Shown: piece by piece, positions 23,291 through 31,858 of the stretch
Numbering within the stretch: the stretch's first letter is position 1
Layout: every line of letters begins with the position of its first letter
Source: SXOA01 sp051004015
GTDB taxonomy: Bacteria > Planctomycetota > Planctomycetia > Pirellulales > Pirellulaceae
DNA: 38,828 nt
Direction: 5' to 3'
Assembly (NCBI GenBank): GCA_051004015.1
Contig: JBPCKT010000129.1
Coordinates: forward strand, 1 to 38,828
Made by a program: the position numbers and the translations under genes
Notes under the pieces: generated by a model
The model's input: the letters and a program-made list of their open reading frames with translations, nothing else
What the model was told of the DNA's origin: nothing
Database searches by the model: none

Positions 23291-25240
23291 ATGACCACCA
23301 CCACGGTTGAGCCGGAAGTAGCGCATCAAAAGCTCGTCAACCCGGTCCCCAGTGCGACCATCCGATTCTGCGGAGACTCCGGGGACGGCATGCAGATCAC
23401 GGGGGACCAGTTCACCAGCACTTCGGCCCTGCTGGGAAACGACGTGGCGACCTTCCCTGATTACCCGGCTGAAATCCGGGCACCCCGCGGAACGCTCGCC
23501 GGCGTCAGCGGCTTTCAGGTTCACTTCTCCAGCGAGGACATATTCACCCCCGGCGATACGCTGGACGCGCTGGTGGTGATGAACCCCGCCGCGCTCAAGA
23601 CGAACCTTCGCGACCTCCGCAAGGGTGGTATCCTCATCTGCAACAGCGACAACTTCCAGAAGGGCGACTTGGACCTGGCGGGCTATGACGTGAACCCGCT
23701 CGATAGCCAGGTGCTGGAGGACCAATATCAGCTCTTCAAAGTGCAGATGACGAAGATCACGCGCGAAGCGCTCAAGGATACCGGGCTGGGTAACAAGGAA
23801 GTCGACCGCTGCAAGAACTTCTTTGCCCTGGGGCTGGTGTACTGGCTGTATGGACGAGACATGGAAGCGACGCTCCGCTTCCTCCGCGACAAATTCGCCA
23901 CCAAGCCGGAGATCGTCGCCGCCAATACCAAGGCCCTGCAAGCCGGCTGGAATTATGGCGAAACGACCGACGCCTTCGCCAGCAGCTACAAGGTGGAGCC
24001 CGCCCAACTGCCGGCTGGCAAGTACAAGAACATCATGGGCAACACGGCCATGGCCTGGGGCCTGATGACCGCGGCCAAGTTGAGCGGCAAGGAGCTGTTC
24101 CTCGGCTCGTATCCGATTACGCCGGCCAGCGACATCCTGCACGAGCTCTCCAAGTTCAAGAACTACGGCGTGCGGACCTTCCAAGCGGAGGATGAAATCG
24201 CGGCTGTCTGCTCGGCCATCGGCGCGGCCTACGGCGGAGCGATGGGCATCACCACATCGAGCGGTCCCGGCATCGCCCTCAAGACCGAAGGGATTGGCCT
24301 GGCCATCATGCTGGAATTGCCGCTCTTAGTCATCAACATTCAGCGCGGCGGGCCGAGCACCGGACTGCCCACGAAGACCGAACAGGCCGACCTGTTCCAG
24401 GCGGTCATCGGCCGCAACGGCGAATCGCCGATGCCCGTCATCGCGGCCCGCAGCCCGGGAGACTGCTTCGATGTGGCGATCGAGGCCTGGCGAATCTCCA
24501 GTCGTATGATGGTGCCGGTGATGATCCTGTCGGACGGCTACATCGCCAACGGCAGCGAGCCCTGGCTGATTCCCGACTACAACAAGCTGGAAAAAATCGC
24601 CATCCACCATCCCGCCCCCAGCGAAAACGGCGAAAAGTTCAAGCCGTACCTGCGGGACGAAATGCTGGCCCGCCCCTGGGGCATTCCCGGAATCAAGGGG
24701 CTGATGCACCGCCTCGGCGGCCTGGAAAAACAGGACGTGACTGGCAACGTCAACTACGAGCCGGAGAACCATGAGCACATGGTCAACACGCGGGCCAAGA
24801 AGGTCGAGAACGTGGCCCAAATCATTCCGCTGCAAGAGGTGGAAGGCCCGGAGAGCGGCGACCTGCTGGTCCTGAGTTGGGGCGGCACCTACGGCGCCTG
24901 CAAGACGGCCGTCGACCAGTGCCGCGAGCAGGGATTGAAGGTCGCGCATGCCCATCTGCGATGGCTGAACCCATTTCCGCGGAACCTTGGCGACATCCTC
25001 AAGAAGTACAAGAAGGTGCTCATCCCCGAGCTCAACAAGGGTCAACTGCGGTTCTTTATCCGTTCCAAGTACCTCGTCGATGCCCAGGGGCTCAACAAGA
25101 TTCAAGGTCGTCCGTTCTTCGTCCAGGAAGTTGTCGCCGCTATCCGGGGACAGCTTGGCCTGGCGTCGGCGAACGGTGCAAAGCCGACCGCGGTCGCGGC
25201 GGTAGCGGGAATTGCGGGAAGCGCGGACGCAGGAGGGTAA
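23291..25240 (+). CDS. korA: 2-oxoglutarate:ferredoxin oxidoreductase subunit alpha (KorA, gamma-alpha fusion)
   Basis: The enzyme oxidatively decarboxylates 2-oxoglutarate (or a related 2-oxoacid) to succinyl-CoA, passing electrons to ferredoxin, in the TCA cycle. The 649-residue subunit starts at an ATG at 23291 with AAAGGG upstream. The N-terminal gamma domain has RFCGDSGDGMQITGDQFT (about 25-42) and FPDYPAEIRAPRGTL. The alpha (pyrimidine-binding) domain includes YPITPASDILHELSK, EDEIAAVCSAIGAAYGG and TTSSGPGIALKTEGIGLA; then QRGGPSTGLPTKTEQADL. The gamma-alpha fusion is the usual KorA form. A hydrophobic Ala/Gly tail ends the protein. korB follows after 76 bases containing a repeat. Confidence 0.9.
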   Translation: MTTTTVEPEVAHQKLVNPVPSATIRFCGDSGDGMQITGDQFTSTSALLGNDVATFPDYPAEIRAPRGTLAGVSGFQVHFSSEDIFTPGDTLDALVVMNPAALKTNLRDLRKGGILICNSDNFQKGDLDLAGYDVNPLDSQVLEDQYQLFKVQMTKITREALKDTGLGNKEVDRCKNFFALGLVYWLYGRDMEATLRFLRDKFATKPEIVAANTKALQAGWNYGETTDAFASSYKVEPAQLPAGKYKNIMGNTAMAWGLMTAAKLSGKELFLGSYPITPASDILHELSKFKNYGVRTFQAEDEIAAVCSAIGAAYGGAMGITTSSGPGIALKTEGIGLAIMLELPLLVINIQRGGPSTGLPTKTEQADLFQAVIGRNGESPMPVIAARSPGDCFDVAIEAWRISSRMMVPVMILSDGYIANGSEPWLIPDYNKLEKIAIHHPAPSENGEKFKPYLRDEMLARPWGIPGIKGLMHRLGGLEKQDVTGNVNYEPENHEHMVNTRAKKVENVAQIIPLQEVEGPESGDLLVLSWGGTYGACKTAVDQCREQGLKVAHAHLRWLNPFPRNLGDILKKYKKVLIPELNKGQLRFFIRSKYLVDAQGLNKIQGRPFFVQEVVAAIRGQLGLASANGAKPTAVAAVAGIAGSADAGG

Positions 25241-25245
25241 GGCGG

Positions 25246-25316
25246 GAATGACTATATCCTAATGACTAATGTCTAATGACCGAATTCAATCTGAAAACTG
25301 AAAACTGAAATCCAAC
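25246..25316. repeat. Heptamer-type repeat between korA and korB
   Basis: AATGACT, AATGTCT and AATGACC units (7-base steps) are followed by two CTGAAAA units and CTGAAAT. It occupies virtually the whole korA-korB gap, and the korB ATG directly follows it. No ribosome site is apparent for korB. Confidence 0.65.
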
Positions 25317-26333
25317 ATGCCCACTGAACTCCCGACTCTCACTCCCGCCGATTTCGCTTCCGACCAGGACGTCCGCTGGTGCCCAGGCTGCGGAGACTAT
25401 GCGATTCTCGCGCAGATGAAGAAGGTGATGCCGCAGCTCGGCGTCCCCCGTGAGAAGGTCGTCTTCATCTCCGGCATCGGCTGCTCCAGCCGCTTTCCGT
25501 ACTACATGAATACGTACGGGCTGCACAGCATCCACGGGCGGGCGCCGGCGTTCGCCACGGGACTGAAATCGACGCGGCAGGACCTGCAGGTGTGGGTGGT
25601 CACCGGCGACGGCGATGGCCTCTCCATCGGCGGCAACCACTTCATGCACCTGATCCGCCGCAACGTGGACCTCAAAATCCTGCTCTTCAACAACCGCATC
25701 TACGGCCTGACCAAGGGGCAGTATTCCCCCACGTCCCCGCTGGGCAAAGTGACCAAGAGCACGCCGATGGGGGCGATTGATAATCCCCTCAACCCCCTCT
25801 CCGTCGCCATCGGCTGCGAGGCCACTTTCGTCGCCCGCGCTATCGACGTGAACATCAAACACCTGGGGGAGATGCTCAAGCGGGCCGCCGAGCACAAGGG
25901 GACCGCCTTCGTCGAGATCTACCAGAACTGCAACGTCTTCAACGACGGGGCCTGGGACTACGCCACCGACAAGGAAACCAAGCACGACACGGTCCTGGAG
26001 CTCGAGCCCGGCAAGCCCTTGATCTTCGGCAAGCAGAAGAACAAAGGCATCCGCCTCAACGGCACCCATCCCGAAGTCGTCGAACTGGGCAAGGGCATCA
26101 CCGAGGACGACCTCTTGTTCCACGACGAAAAAGCCCCCGAGCCCACCCTGGCCTACCTCCTCAGCCGCATGCGGCACCCGGAATTCCCGGAACCCATCGG
26201 CGTGTTCCGCGACGTGGACGGCCCCAAGTACGACGTCGAGCTCAACCGCCAGATCGACTCCGCCCGCGAGAAGAAGGGAGAAGGGGACCTCAACGCCCTC
26301 TTCAACAGCGGCGAAACGTGGACGGTGGGGTAG
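25317..26333 (+). CDS. korB: 2-oxoglutarate:ferredoxin oxidoreductase subunit beta (KorB)
   Basis: The 338-residue TPP-binding subunit starts at an ATG at 25317. WCPGCGDYAIL (21-31) carries the Cys pair near the iron-sulfur cluster region. The cluster-associated GIGCSSRFPYYM follows. TPP/Mg binding is seen in TGDGDGLSIGGNHFMHLIRR (GDGD 97-100) and NNRIYGLTKGQYSPTSPLG. The protein partners KorA. The C-terminal ~70 residues are polar and variable. It lacks a nearby ferredoxin gene. The 76-base korA-korB gap is a repeat. Confidence 0.92.
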   Translation: MPTELPTLTPADFASDQDVRWCPGCGDYAILAQMKKVMPQLGVPREKVVFISGIGCSSRFPYYMNTYGLHSIHGRAPAFATGLKSTRQDLQVWVVTGDGDGLSIGGNHFMHLIRRNVDLKILLFNNRIYGLTKGQYSPTSPLGKVTKSTPMGAIDNPLNPLSVAIGCEATFVARAIDVNIKHLGEMLKRAAEHKGTAFVEIYQNCNVFNDGAWDYATDKETKHDTVLELEPGKPLIFGKQKNKGIRLNGTHPEVVELGKGITEDDLLFHDEKAPEPTLAYLLSRMRHPEFPEPIGVFRDVDGPKYDVELNRQIDSAREKKGEGDLNALFNSGETWTVG

Positions 26334-26337
26334 TGCA

Positions 26338-26370
26338 GGCCGCCACTCCGTGACCGGCCCTTCTTTATTT
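26338..26370 (+). terminator. Possible terminator after korB
   Basis: GGCCG (26338-26342) pairs with CGGCC (26355-26359) across a 12-base loop, followed by CTTCTTTATTT. It lies 5 bases after the korB stop and overlaps the end of the convergent DUF2726 gene. Confidence 0.4.
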
Positions 26371-27273
26371 CGGATATTGAACGTCTCGCGTGCCGCGGCA
26401 GTTGGGGAAATCGGAACACCCAAAGAACGGTTCTCCGGTTCGCGAGTTTTCACGAAGCGCCATGCGCTTCCCGCATTTTGGGCACACGGGATAGTCCGAC
26501 TGTTGTATTTCGCTGGCAAATACCTGCCTTTCTCTCAGTGTGATCTTCCCATTGGCAGGTCCGCCATCTCCGTCCCCTAGAAACCCGTATTGGAAGACAA
26601 GGAGGAGCACCGCCATCGCCACCACAATAACGGCGACGACCGAGCCAGCGATGAGAACCTTGCCCCAGGCGCGAAACAGCGACACTGGCAGATCGCGGGC
26701 ACCCGTGCAGACTGGATACCGGACACAGCTTAGGAACGGGCCATACTTGCCGCGTTTTTGAACCATTTTGTCGCCACACAAGGGACATGCAACTTGGTGT
26801 TGGCTCTTGTTCTGGCCACTAACGAGTTCGGGATGATCCGAGAACCATTGCTCAATCAACTCGGTCAACCGGTCAAGCCGCAACTCAGTACGGCAGAGAT
26901 CCGCGGCATGAACGCGAAGCAGGGGAAGATGAAACCGGCGAGATAGCTCATTCTTTTTCAGGTCTCGCTCGATTTGCGGCGAATCCTCATGCTGGGGACC
27001 GTCGAATTCGACCGCAAAAAGCGGCACATGGTCTTTTCCCGTAATCACAAAGTCGTAGTGGGCCTGGAGAGCAAAGGCGTAAAGCGCCTCCGGAAGGCCG
27101 GAGTTCTCGATGGCAAGGACATCCGCGAGGCGCACCTTGGTATAGACGTCCGCTGCGTGGCGAGCAGTAACCTCGCACAGCCGCCCATAGGTGATTCGCT
27201 CAGGACTGTTGAGCAGTTTCTTCAACATTTGGCTGCCTAGACCACTTGGGATCAGAATCACCGCAAATCCCAT
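26365..27273 (-). CDS. DUF2726 nuclease-like protein with two topoisomerase-type zinc ribbons and a membrane helix
   Basis: The 302-residue protein starts at an ATG at 27273; MLKKLLNSPER at 27228 is an alternative. Residues about 25-150 match DUF2726, with VYTKVRLADVLAIEN and LFAVEFDGPQHED, a restriction endonuclease-like fold with acidic residues in the E-F-D-G-P segment. Two topoisomerase-type C4 zinc ribbons follow: CPLCGDKMVQKRGKYGPFLSC...C (about 174-200) and CPKCGKRMALRENSRTGEPFFGCSDFPNC (about 266-295). A single membrane helix (about 215-236) separates them. The combination suggests nucleic acid handling at the membrane. Target and partner unknown. It follows the antitoxin-like gene by 3 bases. 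Confidence 0.8.
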   Translation of the reverse strand: MGFAVILIPSGLGSQMLKKLLNSPERITYGRLCEVTARHAADVYTKVRLADVLAIENSGLPEALYAFALQAHYDFVITGKDHVPLFAVEFDGPQHEDSPQIERDLKKNELSRRFHLPLLRVHAADLCRTELRLDRLTELIEQWFSDHPELVSGQNKSQHQVACPLCGDKMVQKRGKYGPFLSCVRYPVCTGARDLPVSLFRAWGKVLIAGSVVAVIVVAMAVLLLVFQYGFLGDGDGGPANGKITLRERQVFASEIQQSDYPVCPKCGKRMALRENSRTGEPFFGCSDFPNCRGTRDVQYPK

Positions 27274-27276
27274 GCA

Positions 27277-27522
27277 TTACAGTTCCCGCCGGCCAGCCTT
27301 CCGCTGCTTACGGTTCCAATCCAGGAAATCATCAAGCCCCTGCTCGTCATCGGACCACCCTCCAGCCGAGCGGCGGATGCCGTCGCCAGATAGGTCGGTT
27401 GATTTGTCGGACGCTACCGGATGCATCGTCAGCACCACGACCTGACCTTCCGGCAGATTTGGCTCCGCCTGCAGGTCGATTCGTTTACCGTGGACTACGC
27501 CGACAAAAGTGCTGGTTGACAT
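27277..27522 (-). CDS. Antitoxin-like small protein without an adjacent toxin
   Basis: The 81-residue protein starts at an ATG at 27522. It reads MSTSTFVGVVHGKRIDLQAE, then PNLPEGQVVVLTMHP and a C-terminal RRSAGGWSDDEQGLDDFLDWNRKQRKAGRREL. The N-terminal short beta-strand AbrB/VapB-like segment (G-x-V-H-G-K-x-I-x-L, L-P-E-G-Q-x-V-x-x-x) and the DDFLDWNRKQR tail recall antitoxins that precede PIN-domain toxins (from memory). No PIN gene is found here; the next gene, 3 bases on, is the DUF2726 protein. It may be an orphan antitoxin or have a new partner. Confidence 0.6.
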   Translation of the reverse strand: MSTSTFVGVVHGKRIDLQAEPNLPEGQVVVLTMHPVASDKSTDLSGDGIRRSAGGWSDDEQGLDDFLDWNRKQRKAGRREL

Positions 27523-27603
27523 ATCGCTTCACTCGAATATTCAGGAACGTGACCGCCTCTATTTACCGTACCCCGAGGCGGCCGACTGGTCAAACTACTA
27601 CTA

Positions 27604-29700
27604 CTACTCCTCTTCCTCCTCGTGCAGCGTGGCCTTGCTGATGATTTCTTGCTGCACGTTGCCGGGCATGACGTCGTAGTGGCTGAAGTCCATGGAGAAG
27701 CTTCCCTGGCCGCCGGTCATGCTACTGAGGGTGCGGGCGTAGGTGGTGACTTCGCGCAGGGGGACTTCGGCGTGGATGGTAGTGAAGGCCCCACCGGCAT
27801 TGTCGCTTCCTAGGACGCGGCCGCCGCGGCCGGACATGTCGCTGTAGACGTCGCCGACGTTGGATTCAGGAACGGTGATGTCCATCTTCACGATGGGCTC
27901 CAGCAGGGCGGGTTTGGCCTGCTGGAAGACGTTGCGGAACGCCATCGAGCCGGCGATTTTGAAGGCCGCTTCGCTGGAATCGACGTCGTGGTGCTTGCCG
28001 AAGTGGACCTCCACCGCCACGTCCTGCACCATCTGCCCGGCGATGACCCCTTTCTCCAGCCGCTCCATGAAGCCTTTTTCAATGGCGGGGAGAAAGTTGC
28101 CGGGGATGGTGCCGCCGACGACCGAGTTGACCCACAGGAAGTTGTGGTGGTCGTTGTGATGGTGCTCCTTCAGGTGCGGGAAGCGGGCCTTGGTGCAGAA
28201 CTCATCGGGGTCCGTGCCGCGCGGATAGGGATACATGCGGATATGGACCTCGCCAAACTGCCCGCGGCCGCCGGACTGCTTCTTGTGGCGGTAGCTTCCC
28301 TCGGCAGTGGACTGGATGGTTTCGCGGAAGGGAATTTTGGGGACCTTGGTGTCCACGTCCAGCTTATCGCGGCGATGCAGCCGCTCGCGGACCATTTGCA
28401 GGTGCAGGTCGCTCATGCCGGTGATGACGAGCTCCTTGGTCTGCGCGTCCCGGTCCAGGCGGAGCGTGGAATCTTCCTCCAGGAGCTTGTGGAGCGAGGC
28501 GGAGAGCTTGGCCTCGTCGTTGCGGCTCTTGGGGGTGACCGCCAGGCCGACCATCGGCGTGGGGAACTTGATTTTCTCCATCGTCAAGTCTCCCAGCGTA
28601 TCGCCTGTGTGCAGGTCTTCCATCTTGGCGATGGCAATGATTTCTCCAGCCGAGGCGCCTTCGACCGGCTTGGTTTCGCCCCCTTGCACGTCCAGCAGCG
28701 GGCCGAGCTTGACCCCCTTGCGAGCCGTCGTCGTGTGGACGGTGTCGTCCTTCTTCATCGAGCCGGAGTACACGCGGATATACGAAAGCTTCTGCACGAA
28801 GGGGTCGATGCGTGTCTTGAAGACCTGGGCAACCAGCGGGCCGGCGGGGTCGGCTTTGAGCTCGACTTCCGCGCCGTCCTTCGAGGCTTTACGCGGCACG
28901 TCGGTCGGCGGCAGGGCGCAAGTGGCCAGCCCATCGAGCAATTCCGGGAGACCGACAGCCGTCTTGGCGGAGACGCAAAAAATGGGAACGAGCGAGCCTT
29001 GGGCGACCGCTCGATGGATCAAGTCGGTCACCTGGTCCGGCGAAGGCTCTTCCCCTTCAAAGTATTTTTCCATCAGCTTCTCGTCGACCTCGATGATCGA
29101 TTCGATGAGCTGCGTGTGGATTTCGGCGGCGTTCATCAGGGTGTTGGGATTAGCCTGAGTCTTGGCCAGCGTATTGACGACCCCCTTAAAGTCTGGCCCG
29201 TGGCCAATGGGCACGTTAAACGGCACGCAGGCGGTGCCAAAGGTATCGCGGATTTTTTCGAGCAGGCCGGGGAAGTCGATGTTGTCGGTGTCCATCTTGG
29301 TGATGATGATCACGCGGCCGATGCCGGCTTTTTCGGCTTCCTTGAAGACGCGGCGGGTGTTCACCTCGATGCCGCTGTGGGCGTTGATGCAGATGGCGGC
29401 GGTGTCCACGCCGCGCATGGCCCCGATGGTTTGGCCGATGAAGTCGCCGTAGCCGGGCGTATCGAGGAAGTTGAAGCGTTTGCCGGCGTGGGTGAAGTGG
29501 GCCAGGCTGGACTCGATGGTCCGCTTGTGGACTTTCTCCTCCGCGTCAAAGTCGAGGACGCTGTTGCCGTGATCCACGCTGTGGTCGCCGGTGACCGCCC
29601 CGGTTTTAATGAGGATCGTATCCCCGAGCGTCGTTTTGCCCGAGCCGCCGTGACCGCAAAGAACAATGTTGCGGATATCTTCAACTTTCGTTTTAGCCAT
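27604..29700 (-). CDS. Elongation factor G paralogue (EF-G2 type)
   Basis: The 698-residue GTPase starts at an ATG at 29700. G1 is GHGGSGKTTL (16-25), where canonical EF-G reads AHIDAGKTT, placing it in the EF-G2/EF-G-like group. G3 is DTPGYGDF (80-87) and G4 TKMD (134-137, in place of NKMD). Domains II to V follow, with domain IV containing SGGRGQFGEVHIRMYP and domain V the GRGGRVLGSDN stretch. It may act in translocation or ribosome recycling under particular conditions; the true role is not known. It ends in five glutamates. The stop TAG is followed in frame by three more TAG codons. A hairpin repeat lies in its 5' leader, separating it from hisA. Confidence 0.88.
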   Translation of the reverse strand: MAKTKVEDIRNIVLCGHGGSGKTTLGDTILIKTGAVTGDHSVDHGNSVLDFDAEEKVHKRTIESSLAHFTHAGKRFNFLDTPGYGDFIGQTIGAMRGVDTAAICINAHSGIEVNTRRVFKEAEKAGIGRVIIITKMDTDNIDFPGLLEKIRDTFGTACVPFNVPIGHGPDFKGVVNTLAKTQANPNTLMNAAEIHTQLIESIIEVDEKLMEKYFEGEEPSPDQVTDLIHRAVAQGSLVPIFCVSAKTAVGLPELLDGLATCALPPTDVPRKASKDGAEVELKADPAGPLVAQVFKTRIDPFVQKLSYIRVYSGSMKKDDTVHTTTARKGVKLGPLLDVQGGETKPVEGASAGEIIAIAKMEDLHTGDTLGDLTMEKIKFPTPMVGLAVTPKSRNDEAKLSASLHKLLEEDSTLRLDRDAQTKELVITGMSDLHLQMVRERLHRRDKLDVDTKVPKIPFRETIQSTAEGSYRHKKQSGGRGQFGEVHIRMYPYPRGTDPDEFCTKARFPHLKEHHHNDHHNFLWVNSVVGGTIPGNFLPAIEKGFMERLEKGVIAGQMVQDVAVEVHFGKHHDVDSSEAAFKIAGSMAFRNVFQQAKPALLEPIVKMDITVPESNVGDVYSDMSGRGGRVLGSDNAGGAFTTIHAEVPLREVTTYARTLSSMTGGQGSFSMDFSHYDVMPGNVQQEIISKATLHEEEEE

Positions 29701-29721
29701 GGAGAGGTTCCTTACTGCTGG

Positions 29722-29738
29722 AGCACGCCTGGCGTGCT
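29722..29738. repeat. Perfect hairpin repeat upstream of the EF-G2 gene
   Basis: AGCACGCC-T-GGCGTGCT is a perfect 8-bp inverted repeat with one central base. It lies in the gap between hisA and the EF-G2 gene, both on the minus strand. It resembles dispersed planctomycete intergenic hairpins (memory). A second hairpin-like stretch lies at about 29768-29795. Confidence 0.55.
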
Positions 29739-29790
29739 AAACCGAAAAAAGTTGGTTTCACGCGGGCGGCGGCTCGGGCAGGCAGGATGC

Positions 29791-30507
29791 CTACCCCACG
29801 GCTGCAGCCAGCGCTTCTTTGAGCGTTATCGTTCCTTCATACAAGGCCCTGCCGATGATGCAGCCGTCAAGGCCGATCGTCGCCAGGTCGCGGACGTCTT
29901 TGGCGGTCGTCACTCCGCCCGAGGCGATGACGGGAATATGCACTGCGGCTTTCATGTCGGTCATTGCGGCGCGGTTCGGCCCTTGCAACATGCCATCGCG
30001 GGAGATGTCGGTATAGATGATGGCGGCCAGCGGTTCGCCCGCGAACATGCGGGCCAGGTCGATCGCGGCCGTTTCGCTGGTTTCCAACCAGCCGTCCGTG
30101 GCGACGCGGCCGTTTTTGGCGTCGATGCCCAGGGCCAGCTTGCCGGGAAAAGTCTGGCAGGCGGTGCGGAACCAGTCGGGCTCCTTGAGCGCCCGCGTGC
30201 CAACGACCAGCCGAGCGAGGCCGAGCGAGAGCATCTTCTCAATCGTACCTTCATCCCGAATCCCGCCACCAAGCTCGCAGGGGATGCCGGCTGCTTTCAC
30301 AATCGCTTTCACAGCCGCCAGGTTCGCGTTACTGCCGTCGCGGGCCCCGTCGAGATCGACCAAATGCAGGCACTCGGCCCCTTCGCCGACCCATTTTTTG
30401 GCCATCGCCGCGGGGTCGTCGCCGTAGACGGTTTCCCGGCCATAATCCCCCTGCCGGAGACGGACGCACTTGCCGCCGCGTAAATCAATAGCCGGCCAGA
30501 TTTGCAT
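29791..30507 (-). CDS. hisA: HisA: ProFAR isomerase (histidine biosynthesis)
   Basis: HisA isomerises ProFAR to PRFAR, the fourth step of histidine synthesis. The 238-residue TIM-barrel starts at the ATG at 30507 (MQIWPAIDLRGGKCVRL); a longer frame upstream runs through repeat DNA and is rejected. The catalytic acid D8 is in AIDLRGG, the second, D in IYTDISRDGM. Phosphate-binding loops are CELGGGIRD and IASGGVTT. Length is typical (about 240). It follows hisH with about 190 bases containing a heptad repeat. hisF is not in the window. Confidence 0.93.
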   Translation of the reverse strand: MQIWPAIDLRGGKCVRLRQGDYGRETVYGDDPAAMAKKWVGEGAECLHLVDLDGARDGSNANLAAVKAIVKAAGIPCELGGGIRDEGTIEKMLSLGLARLVVGTRALKEPDWFRTACQTFPGKLALGIDAKNGRVATDGWLETSETAAIDLARMFAGEPLAAIIYTDISRDGMLQGPNRAAMTDMKAAVHIPVIASGGVTTAKDVRDLATIGLDGCIIGRALYEGTITLKEALAAAVG

Positions 30508-30597
30508 TTTCTGCAAGTATTTACGGCAGGAACGGTGAAGATTTTCCCCAGCGGGCAATATGGCACAGGGGAAGGGGGAAAGCAACGGTGGGAAGGG

Positions 30598-30690
30598 AAT
30601 GGCGAAATTCGAATTCCGAATGACGAATGTAAGAAGCGGAATCAACCTGCCTTTTCATTCGCCATTCGCCATTCGAGTTTCGTCATTCCG
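30598..30690. repeat. Heptad palindromic repeat, copy 4
   Basis: This 93-bp palindrome lies between hisH and hisA. Left units are GAATGGC-like, GAAATTC, GAATTCC, GAATGAC; right units are CGCCATT, CGCCATT, CGAGTTT, CGTCATT. Same architecture and size as the other three copies. Confidence 0.8.
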
Positions 30691-30698
30691 CCCTACGG

Positions 30699-31310
30699 TC
30701 ATTGTTCCGCGAAAGCCCGCAGCAGCTTCAGCCCCTCCCCCTGGCTCTTCTCCGGGTGGAACTGCGTGGCGAAAAGATTGTCCTTCCAGACGGCGGCGCA
30801 GAAGGGGTGGCCGTAGTCGGTTTCGATGGCGACGAGGCGGGGGTCTTCCGGGACTATGTGGTACGAATGGACAAAGTAGAAGAAAGTGCCGTCGGGAGTG
30901 TTTCTCAGAATCGGGGCGGGTTGCTTGATCGTGCCCCGGTTCCAGCCCATATGGGGGACTTTGAATTCTTGCGACAAATCGAAGCGAATACATTTGCCTC
31001 GGAGGATGCCCAGCCCCTCGTACTCGCCGTTCTCATACCCCACGTCGAACAGCAGTTGCAGCCCCAGGCAAATCCCGAGGAACGGCTTGCCGCTGGCGAC
31101 CGCCTCCTTGATCGGCTCGACCAGCTTCCGCCGCCGCAGTTCCGCGATGGCGTCCCCAAACGCTCCGACTCCCGGCAGCACGATTCTCTCCGCTTTGGCC
31201 AGCTCCGCCGGGTCGCTGGTAATCACTGCCTCATGTCCGACCTTCTCGAACCCCTTTTGCACGGAGCGCAGGTTCCCCATTTGGTAGTCGATGATGGCGA
31301 TGCGGGACAT
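30699..31310 (-). CDS. hisH: HisH: glutaminase subunit of imidazole glycerol phosphate synthase
   Basis: HisH hydrolyses glutamine and channels ammonia to HisF. The 203-residue protein starts at an ATG at 31310. The class I glutamine amidotransferase triad is Cys in FLGICLGLQLLF (C81), His and Glu in QFHPEKSQ (H185, E187). IIDYQMGNLRSV at the start and PHMGWN are characteristic. hisA follows after the heptad repeat, but hisF is not near, so the complex partner is encoded elsewhere. Confidence 0.93.
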   Translation of the reverse strand: MSRIAIIDYQMGNLRSVQKGFEKVGHEAVITSDPAELAKAERIVLPGVGAFGDAIAELRRRKLVEPIKEAVASGKPFLGICLGLQLLFDVGYENGEYEGLGILRGKCIRFDLSQEFKVPHMGWNRGTIKQPAPILRNTPDGTFFYFVHSYHIVPEDPRLVAIETDYGHPFCAAVWKDNLFATQFHPEKSQGEGLKLLRAFAEQ

Positions 31311-31371
31311 GGGCTTGGCTTGTAGGGTGTATGAGCGTCAGCGAAATACACGCATGACAGACTTCCTACCC

Positions 31372-31803
31372 TTAAAAAGGTTCACGTCTGGAGACAAAAA
31401 ACCGCTCGGCAGCCGCGAGCACCGCGTCAATCGTCTGCGCCTGAATCCCGTGCGGCGGCTGCCAGGGGAACCAGCGGAAGTCGAGGTGCTCGGTGAGCAC
31501 AATCTTCACGTCCCGCTTAAGCCGGCCGAGGAAGATGACCAGAGTCTTATGGCACTTCTCGCCAAACCGCTTGGAATTGACGTCGTACTCGGTAGCCCAG
31601 CGGAATCCCGGTAAAAGGTCGATGTCGGCAGCCGTCATTCCTGTCTCCTCCAGCAGCTCGCGGCGGGCGCATTCTTCCTCGGTCTCATCACCGTCCAAGT
31701 GCCCCTTCGGCAAATCCCAACGGTCCTTGTGCTTCATCAACAAGAAAGACTCTGTCGGATCTCCCCGCACCACCAGCACGCCGCAGGCTTTAATCTCCCG
31801 CAT
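31372..31803 (-). CDS. Nudix hydrolase (MutT/Ap4A hydrolase-like)
   Basis: The 143-residue protein starts at an ATG at 31803. The Nudix box GHLDGDETEEECARRELLEE (34-53) then TG matches G-x5-E-x7-R-E-x2-E-E-x-G. It is preceded by FLLMKHKDRWDLPKGH. The FGEKCHKTLVIFL and FRWFPWQ segments fit the bis(5'-nucleosyl)tetraphosphatase type. It likely hydrolyses nucleoside polyphosphates in the cytoplasm, but the substrate is not decidable. It follows the TolB-like gene after 55 bases that include a repeat. Confidence 0.85.
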   Translation of the reverse strand: MREIKACGVLVVRGDPTESFLLMKHKDRWDLPKGHLDGDETEEECARRELLEETGMTAADIDLLPGFRWATEYDVNSKRFGEKCHKTLVIFLGRLKRDVKIVLTEHLDFRWFPWQPPHGIQAQTIDAVLAAAERFFVSRREPF

Positions 31804-31810
31804 TTTCTCT

Positions 31811-31842
31811 TCTTCTCCGTGCCTCTGTGTCTCTGTGGTTTT
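31811..31842. repeat. Short CTCTGTG-type repeat
   Basis: Tandem, imperfect units TCTCCGTGCC, TCTGTGTC, TCTGTGG occur between the Nudix and TolB-like genes. This resembles a widespread intergenic repeat in bacteria with many repeats (memory). Confidence 0.5.
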
Positions 31843-31858
31843 CCCCCTCTTCGCTCTC

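Noticed and set aside
27988..30483. An 831-codon open frame on the plus strand
   Set aside because: It runs antisense to the EF-G2 and hisA genes, which have clear motifs; long antisense frames are common in G+C-rich DNA.
30508..30645. Longer HisA N-terminus
   Set aside because: It translates a heptad repeat; MQIWPAIDLRGG at 30507 is the conserved start.
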